A DNA stretch of 24,584 nucleotides from Didymodactylos carnosus (Eukaryota; Rotifera; Eurotatoria; Philodinida; Philodinidae). The stretch is taken from assembly GCA_905250885.1 (NCBI GenBank), contig CAJNOQ010002328.1, positions 1-24,584 on the forward strand, given 5' to 3'. Made by a program: the position numbers and the translations under genes. Under the pieces are notes generated by a model that was given only the letters and a program-made list of their open reading frames with translations, was not told where the DNA came from and ran no database searches. Below, piece after piece: positions 18,371 to 24,584 of the stretch (the stretch's first letter is position 1; the number at the start of each line of letters is the position of its first letter).

Positions 18371-21300
18371 CTATTCGTAAAAATTCTTTGTATTTGGCAA
18401 ACTTGGGGTGAATAGAGGTCGATTATTCGATAAATAATGATCTTGTGATTGTTGTTCGTTAATTAAAGAAGCAGAACTCGACATTAGTAATCCATTATTT
18501 GGTTGACATTGAAGGAGTTGTTGGTGGGTATTGTAAAGGTATTCCTTTAACAGAACAAATCTATTTCGTACGTGAATGAAAAAATAAGTTCTTAAGAGTT
18601 GACTGAAGTCACGAATGAACATGTTTGTGTATATAGAGACCAAAGCAAAAAGCTGTCTAAATCACGCACAATAGATATCTACTATTTCTGTGTACTTCGT
18701 GGAACAAATTAGTTTTACTACTAAAAATCTGACAATGAAAGTGGTTCAACTTCTTTTATAATCGATGAGGCTTTCACTGAACTAAAACAGAGTGTTGTTT
18801 TTGTATTATTCTACCTTTTAGCCAAGGTGATAAGATTTGTAAAAGAGAAAATATTAATCTTGTTACAATACCGGCGGCGGTGACTGTTGTTGTTGGTTCT
18901 GATATAATGGCATTTGTATTGTATTTGACATTATCGTCGAACGTGAGTGATTTTGCATTGGTATATCAGGTGAAAATAACATTTCCCCTTGGCCATTAGT
19001 ATTATGTAATTGATTAGTACCGTTTTCGGGAGATGCTACGCTGCGTAGATCCTTGCCATTTAGATTTGGGATTATATGTCCACTGGAACAGTGCGGGCTA
19101 TAACATAAATTTAATGAAATAACGTCAGGGTCGTTAAGATTGGTCGGTCATTACCAGAGATAAGAAATCACGACAACTTGGGATGATTGCAAATCAAGAC
19201 TTGGGCTGAACAGATTTTGTCCGTTGTGTGTCGTAATTAGTGATGGAATAGTGTTTATTCGTGCAGAGGCTGGAAACATATTAAAAATCTCGTTTGAATG
19301 TCACACATTGATCTATGATGAACGATACTCACCAGGACGTATGATTCGTTCATCTGTTTCATTTGGTGAGAAATCCATAACACCGCCATCGCTTTCTATC
19401 GCTACGTCTATAGACTTGAACAAGAGACAAATACAAACAGTTTACTTAGAGGACGGACAACAGTCTTTTCGAAGTGAGTGACAGTCACAAACGTAAAACC
19501 GATCAAAAATGGACAAAAATAAAAAATTTCAACTATATGATACTCTACTTTTCAAGATTTACAGCATTCTAGTTTAAGCTGTTGTTTTGAACAAGAACGA
19601 AATCGAGAATGTATAAGTCGCATTATATTATTCTTGTTTTTTAAACTATCAAAAGATAAAATCAATCTTACTCTTCAGATGCGATGTTCATTACTTAAGC
19701 ATAGATGAATATAGTAAACCTTTGATCTTGTTCAGACAGTCAGCACTACTTTATCAGTAAACGGAAGAAAACTTACGTTTGAATTCTGTGGCGTGGACAG
19801 GACATGCCCTAAAATAAGTTTGTTCTGCAGTACATACAGTCACTATACGAAATGGAAAAAAATGCGTCGTCTCCTAAATGCGATCAGAATTTAAGCCAAT
19901 TAGTATAAACGTGGTCGCAAATTGGAATGAGTAACGTTAAGTTCCTCCGCCATAATAGAAGGCCATGGTGTTCTGTTATGGTTTCGCACATCGTACTTTT
20001 TTGGTGAAAAACTGCCCTATCTCTAGGGTGTTTTTCAAAAATTTTTGCTCCAGACTGGCCTTCTGTTACAGGGGTTACATGGGTCTCATTTTTATTGTGT
20101 TTCCAAAAAGCGACCACTTTTTAACTAATGAGTAATTAACAGGCGTAATTTGAAATATAAATATATAAATTAGTCACTTTCTAGAATTAATAGAGTACCA
20201 CAGAAGTAGAAACATATATAATACGAATCAGTCACTATATATTTATGGATAATATGCAGTTATTCTAAAAACTGCCTACATTTATGGACGAACGTCAAAA
20301 TAAGAACCAACCACTAGAGCAAAATGATTAATTTTGATTAATAATCAATAAAATATATCTTAAAAATTATTTCTGGCAAAAGAATATTTTATAGTATAGG
20401 AAAATTTGATTATGAGTTCTATCTGATTGATAATATAAGCGTGCGGTCTAGGCCTGTGACAGTCCACAGTTCCCTGTACTGCAGTTTCTCGATAACGGGA
20501 ACTGCTTTTCAGTTTGCGTTCAATGAATGGGAACGGTTTTTCAGTTTTCCTGAGTACGACGGAACGGTTTTTCGTTCCTGAGCCAGGAACGATCCGGCAG
20601 CTCACGTTTCTAGAAATGAGGAACGGTTCACCAGTTCCACTTCCTGCCTACAGGAACTACAGTTCTTTATTAACTGGAAACTGTTTAGTGTCCTGTACTG
20701 ATTTGTTGATATATTATGTATTTCATTTTGCAAACATAAGATTTTGAAAGAGTGAACACCGAAAAGAGATATGCTCAAAGAGACTTCCAGATTAGCTGGT
20801 AGACTTTGCTGATTGAATATTGTTCGTTACTTCTTAAGATCTTGATCTACCAGCTACCAATACCAGCTACAAGTATAGCTGGCGAAAGAACATTTTCGCA
20901 AGCTAATAATTTTACAAGGAAAAATCGACTAAGTTCAGTAACAACGAGAATGTCTATGTTTGAAAGACAAAGTATGAATGTTGGTAGTTTTTGTTATGTT
21001 GATTACTAGTATCTCTGTGAAACTTTACTCAGAAACAAGCATATAAAGGAACGACGTCAAATAAACCGTCGTATTCACATTGAACCGCAAAATGCACTGA
21101 CATGCTAGAGCAGATAGAACGCTAGTGGATAAAGAAGAAAAAGAAGTTCAAGTATAGCATACAGTTTTCAGTTCAAAAAGAACTGTAATTCCCGTTCGCA
21201 GAAACTAGAACTGGTGAACCGTTCCTCGTTTCTAGAAACGTGAACTGCTGAATCGTTTCTAGTTCAGGAACGAAAACTGAAAAACAGTTCTCGTTCAAAG

Positions 21301-23055
21301 AACGGGAACCGCGAACTGTCTCAGACCTAGTGCGAATGAAAGTCATACTTTATTTAAAACTGGACATAAACTTTACTTGGTCAAAAACGTAGAAAGGTGA
21401 AAAAACAGTTTTGTATAAAAATCAGAACGGATTGTTAGTATACATCTGTACATTCAAATCTTGTTCTCATGATGCAATTATAAGATTTAGTGACACAAAT
21501 TATAATAATGATCGAAAATTATTTGATAATGTTCAAACTATACTAACTGGACTATACCGTCGAGTATTAACTGATGCCGATAAATCAACACCCAACATTT
21601 ACGAAGAAGAGATAAACAACTTTGTAAGTATTTGTTCTTTTCTTTTATACGAATACAAGACCATCGATCCAGTCCATTCACGAACAGTCTTGCAGGAAAC
21701 ATCAAAGAACGTTGGTCTTTAAAGTTATGACTGTATTTTGATCAGTAAGTGATTGCTTCTGTTCTTTTTGATACAGCTACCATCGTACCAGTTTTCGGTG
21801 GGTGGAAATCAACTTTATATCCTATTCGCAAAACAATATTACATCCAGTATCGACAACTATCATCTATTGCAATTTCACATTATAATATATGCATTATAA
21901 TACTATAAAACAACAATTTTTACTTTTGCAATTCAAGTTACCAACAGTACACAAAGTTATCGCATTTTCATCAGAGTCAGCATAAAAACGTTAAATGAAG
22001 AAGCGTCACTGAATCCGGATCTCTGGACATAGATCACCGAAGTTCATTCATCTGAAGAATCTGTTATGAGTCGCTATGAGCAAGAACAAAGTCAAAAACG
22101 TACAACAAGACCAAGGAAAAATAATACGTGATGATAACAAACTTAAATTAGCAAAATCAAAATATCTCCAAGATAAAAACATCGATAGTTATACACAAGT
22201 TTTACGAGCTCTTTCTCATCGGTATATAGACGTTATAAAAGATAGCAGAGATAACAGTGACGAAGACTAAATTCTTTGTTTATACAGCTGTGTTATTCAT
22301 AAATATATAGTCACTGATTCATATTATATATGTTTCTACTGCTTTGGTATTCTATTGATTCTACAAAGCGACTAATATCTAAAAATTAAATTACGCCTGT
22401 TAATTACTCATTAGTTAAAACCGATCAAAAATGCACAGTTGCGCAATAAAACTGAGATCAATATAACTTTAGTCGTTCCAATTTGCGAGTACTTTTATTA
22501 TAATTGACTTAAATTTTGATCGCATTTAGGAAGTAGCCAAAAAATAAGTTACAAAGTCATTCTTACCTTGACCTTCTTTTTCTTCCATAATACTAAAAGA
22601 AAATTAGAAAAAATCAAAACTATCGGTAACGAAATTATTTGCTACAAAATTTCTGCCGAAAAGAAATAACCAATAAGAAAGCTAGTCTAACGACATTTTG
22701 TAAGTAGATTTTTGAAAAATAAAACCGAAAAGAAACTTTATACTCACTTTGCAAGAATATCCGTAATTGGTCTATATATCGGAGTAGTCTTCCTCAGTTC
22801 GTCGTCTAAAACAATTTTAAACTTGATTTTTTACTCTCTTTAAAATCTAATTAAATAACGTAAAAATACCATAATAACGACGAAAATCTGTATAACGGTT
22901 ATATTTTGCAGTGTTGCCGTTGATATCATCATTAAAATCCGACAAGATTTGGATCCTGGTCGCCATTTCTTCATTGGCATCGCACACAAATTTGCATAAA
23001 TCACCTATTAAATTAGCTGAATCAAATGTTCGTTTTTGAAATTTTCTTCTTGAAT
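18371..23055 (-). CDS. Multi-exon gene, at least seven exons, unknown family, Gln/Asn/Ser-rich C-terminus
   Basis: Read in coding order, exons are 23055-22870, 22805-22748, 22592-22567, 19842-19777, 19407-19333, 19269-19155, 19097-18872 and 18544-18371. Donors include GTGAGT (22747, 19332) and GTAAG (22566, 19776), acceptors end TTTCAG, TTTTAG and TTCCAG, and codon phases agree at every junction. Two introns are 63 and 57 nt. The protein starts DSRRKFQKRTFDSANLIG, includes ILSDFNDDING, RPITDILAKNIMEEKEGQ and FRACPVHATEF, has a CPHC pair, and ends in a polar tail (YQNQQQQSPPP, then SLINEQQSQDHYLSNN). No known domain was recognised. Exons before 23055 were not found, so the N-terminus is missing. 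The acceptor of exon 19407 is least certain, and the 370-base intron before it could hide another exon. Without the last splice the protein would end at TAA 18865-18863. The large intron 22566-19843 carries a transposon. Confidence 0.65.
20449..21329. mobile_element. Internally deleted hAT element (881 bp) nested in the intronic transposon
   Basis: The left end TAGGCCTGTGACAG and the reverse complement of the right end TAGGTCTGAGACAG form terminal inverted repeats. The flanking octamers GTGCGGTC (20441-20448) and GTGCGAAT (21330-21337) agree in five of eight bases, as expected of an aged 8-bp duplication. Long inverted arms (about 20449-20680 and 21170-21329) are built of variants of GGAACGGTT, AACTG/CAGTT and GTTCCTGA. 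Between them lies a fragment of hAT transposase. The arms are unusually motif-rich and recall the CTCCGA arms of the 8998-9643 element. Confidence 0.8.
20806..21009 (+). pseudogene. hAT transposase C-terminal dimerisation domain fragment
   Basis: The peptide includes PIPATSIAGERTFSQA and then TRKNRLSS, matching the conserved core of the hAT family C-terminal dimerisation region (a P-ATS--ER-FS pattern followed by a basic KNRLS). The frame reaches only 67 codons; the catalytic domain and zinc finger are absent. It sits between the inverted arms of the 20449-21329 element in the expected orientation, near the right end. It cannot encode an active enzyme. Confidence 0.8.
21399..22270 (+). pseudogene. 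Decayed coding segment carried by the intronic transposon
   Basis: Protein-like sequence lies between the nested hAT and the right inverted repeat. From 21399 it reads through KNQNGLLVYICTFKSCSHDA and LTGLYRRVLTDADKSTPN to YEEEINNF, where a GTAAGT donor occurs at 21624. An acceptor (GATACAG) at 21776 opens a phase-compatible segment starting LPSYQFSVGGNQLYILF. Further on, NEEASLNPDLW is interrupted by TAG, then SEESVMSRYEQEQSQKR and, after a frame change near 22120, LAKSKYLQDKNIDSYTQ lead to an acidic end (DNSDED) at 22270, just before the right repeat. The Cys/His spacing in the first part is weakly like a FLYWCH zinc finger, but I cannot assign it. It could be element-encoded or captured from the host. 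Confidence 0.4.
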
Positions 23056-23706
23056 CTGAAATACATATACCATTATATAATTGAAATACAATATTACAAT
23101 ATAGCAATGTTTTCGCTTGTGCCAATGTAAATAATTTTAAATACTTAAATGTGTTTACATACACAATTATTATGCGTTTAAATATTAAAAACGAATGCTA
23201 CTAAACATATTCAAAATGAAATATCTGGATGGGTTTAAACATGTTCACACGGCAGACGTTTTTAGCTCGTATGAAATTCAAGCATCTTCTCCTCTTATCA
23301 CTGAAGATACGACCGTATTTGTTTATTTTTTCCATAAAAGTAAATGAAATGCTAATTGCAGTTTTTTCTTGTATTTTTCTATCCAACAAATAGTAGTACT
23401 ATTTGTTAAGTAATCCAATAGTATTTCTTTCCTGAAATAGATGACTTTTTTGTACATCTCTAGACTACAGATCATATCTCCTTAAATTTTATGAGACGAT
23501 TATGGGCGCCAAAATATAAGGCCGATAGCCGTTTCTCGATAACTCCAAAATGATGGAAGAAAGAGACTTGCGATTTTCAACAAACGAAAATGGACACTTT
23601 AACCAATATTTTCACAGCAAAATCGCTGTCCAAAAATATCGGTAACATCGGTATTTTTTACAAGATCTTTGGAAAATCCGCTTGGATTTCTAGAAACTGA
23701 CATAGG
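23056..23706. other. Upstream of the minus-strand gene, no supported exon
   Basis: Earlier exons of the minus-strand gene should lie here or beyond the window, but no splice-consistent coding segment was found. A short hairpin (AACAAATAGT and ACTATTTGTT) lies at 23385-23407. Confidence 0.4.
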
Positions 23707-24550
23707 AGTCTATCGATTTTTTTGTACAGATAGATAGTCCGAAGTGTCCTCTATAAAATAAGATTTAAGAAAAAGCTTGGTTCGAGTGCTATAGATCTTT
23801 TTCCTGAAGCCTTAGGATTTCTCTAGGGAAGTCACAACAGAGATCTCTGTTGTTAGGTTTAGGACTTTTGGAATGCATGAAAACATAGATTATCGACTAA
23901 GCTGAGTCTCATGGCAATGTTTGTTCTGAGAAAAAGTTTTAGAGCCTAACGAAACCTAATTGTTACGAAAACCAGGCTTTTCAGACTGTTTCCAGTTAGT
24001 TTAAAAAATGCATAACTCACTCAAAATACATCAGAGCGAGTTGAAATCTTCAGGATATGGTTAATTTTATCAACTATACGTTATTATGGTAGCAATAAAT
24101 TTGAAAAACCAATATTTTTTCAACAGTTTTCCAGAAGGCTGTCCAGAAAACTGCAGAGTTCTCTAGATTCTCTTTTGGTAGATTTCTTATAAGAAGAATA
24201 TAAAGTAGTTCAGATGCTATACATTCTGAAGATTTTAACTCGCTCTGACGTATTCTGAGTGAGTTATGCATTTTTTAAACTAACTGGATACAGTCTGAAA
24301 AGCCTGGTTTCCGTAACAATTAGGTTTCGCTAGGCTCTAAAACTTTTTCTTGGAACAAACATTGCCACGAGACGCAGCATAGTCGATAATCTATGTTTTC
24401 ATGCATTCCAAAGGTCCTAAACCTAACAACAGAGATCTCTGTTGTGACTTCCCTAGAGAAGGCTTCAGGCAAAAGATCTATAGCACTCGAACCAGGCTTT
24501 TTCTTAGATCTTATTTTATAGAGGACACTTCGGACTTCGGAAGAAAACGA
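23707..24550. mobile_element. Large foldback element, ~330 bp arms
   Basis: The left arm about 23707-24055 pairs with the right arm about 24220-24550. Matching blocks include AAGTGTCCTCTATAAAATAA, ATGCATGAAAACATAGATTA-type sequence, CCTAATTGTTACG and AAAAAATGCATAACTCACTC. Divergence is modest. Each arm contains the same perfect 20-bp palindrome centred on AGATCT (23834-23853 and 24426-24445). The spacer is about 165 bases. The reading frame crossing the centre is not a gene. The outer boundary on the right is close to the window edge and may extend further. Confidence 0.8.
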
Positions 24551-24584
24551 TAACTATCTCATCCGAATTCTGTGTTTATGTAGT

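Larger units (their letters stand above)
19877..22526. mobile_element. ~2.65 kb inverted-repeat transposon inside an intron
   Basis: The left arm 19877-20252 and the reverse complement of 22294-22526 share their outer end AATGCGATCA, then TCGCAAATTGGAA, then AACTAATGAGTAATTAACAG, and finally AGTAGAAACATATATAATA. The left arm has about 120 extra bases near 19950-20100. Both ends abut TA (19875-19876 and 22527-22528), which could be a TA target duplication, although CCTA/TAGG symmetry means the inverted repeat may extend outward instead. Inside lie a nested hAT remnant (20449-21329) and a decayed plus-strand coding segment (21399-22270). The element fills nearly all of the intron 19843-22566 of the minus-strand gene. 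Confidence 0.75.

Noticed and set aside
19884..20117. 77-codon minus-strand frame
   Set aside because: Lies in the left inverted repeat of the intronic transposon and does not fit the splice model of the minus-strand gene.
24074..24271. 65-codon minus-strand frame
   Set aside because: Spans the centre of the large foldback; produced by arm sequence, not a gene.

Overview
This window is eukaryotic. It is AT-rich, gene-poor, and its genes are split by short GT-AG introns (57 and 63 nt are readable) with AATAAA-type polyadenylation signals and no ribosome-binding sites or operons. Abundant short foldback transposons, very short introns, a DraG/ARH-type ADP-ribosylglycohydrolase gene and a TPBG-like leucine-rich-repeat receptor fit a small invertebrate. 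A bdelloid rotifer is my best guess, but that is inference, not proof.

Layout. Positions 1-252 are the end of a Gly/Ser-rich protein on the plus strand. Positions 850-1826 (minus) are a decayed gene readable only by switching frame several times. Positions 2109-3912 are bounded by ~80 bp inverted repeats. 3940-4440 is an island of degenerate CCCGTAA/CCCGTGA motifs. 5618-5842 may encode a small membrane protein, and part of it recurs inverted near 6150. 6861-8024 is the one clearly intact gene, a type I membrane LRR protein. 8158-11678 is a cluster of four foldback elements plus a 646 bp hAT-like element with a perfect 8-bp target duplication. 11690-13538 is a broken ADP-ribosylglycohydrolase locus with three disabling lesions, a 59-bp internal fragment copied upstream and a second copy of its C-terminal segment downstream. 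13965-17556 is bounded by ~150 bp inverted repeats and holds nested elements.

The right third holds a minus-strand gene of at least seven exons, 23055 down to 18371. I reconstructed it from splice signals whose phases agree at every junction. One of its introns (19843-22566) carries a ~2.65 kb inverted-repeat transposon, which itself contains a nested 881 bp hAT remnant and a decayed coding segment. The window ends in a large foldback, ~23707-24550.

The main story is transposon ecology. At least ten inverted-repeat elements are present, several nested. Two hAT-like elements, and probably two more islands, carry a private short motif repeated many times in their terminal arms. No RNA gene, CRISPR array or complete transposase was seen.
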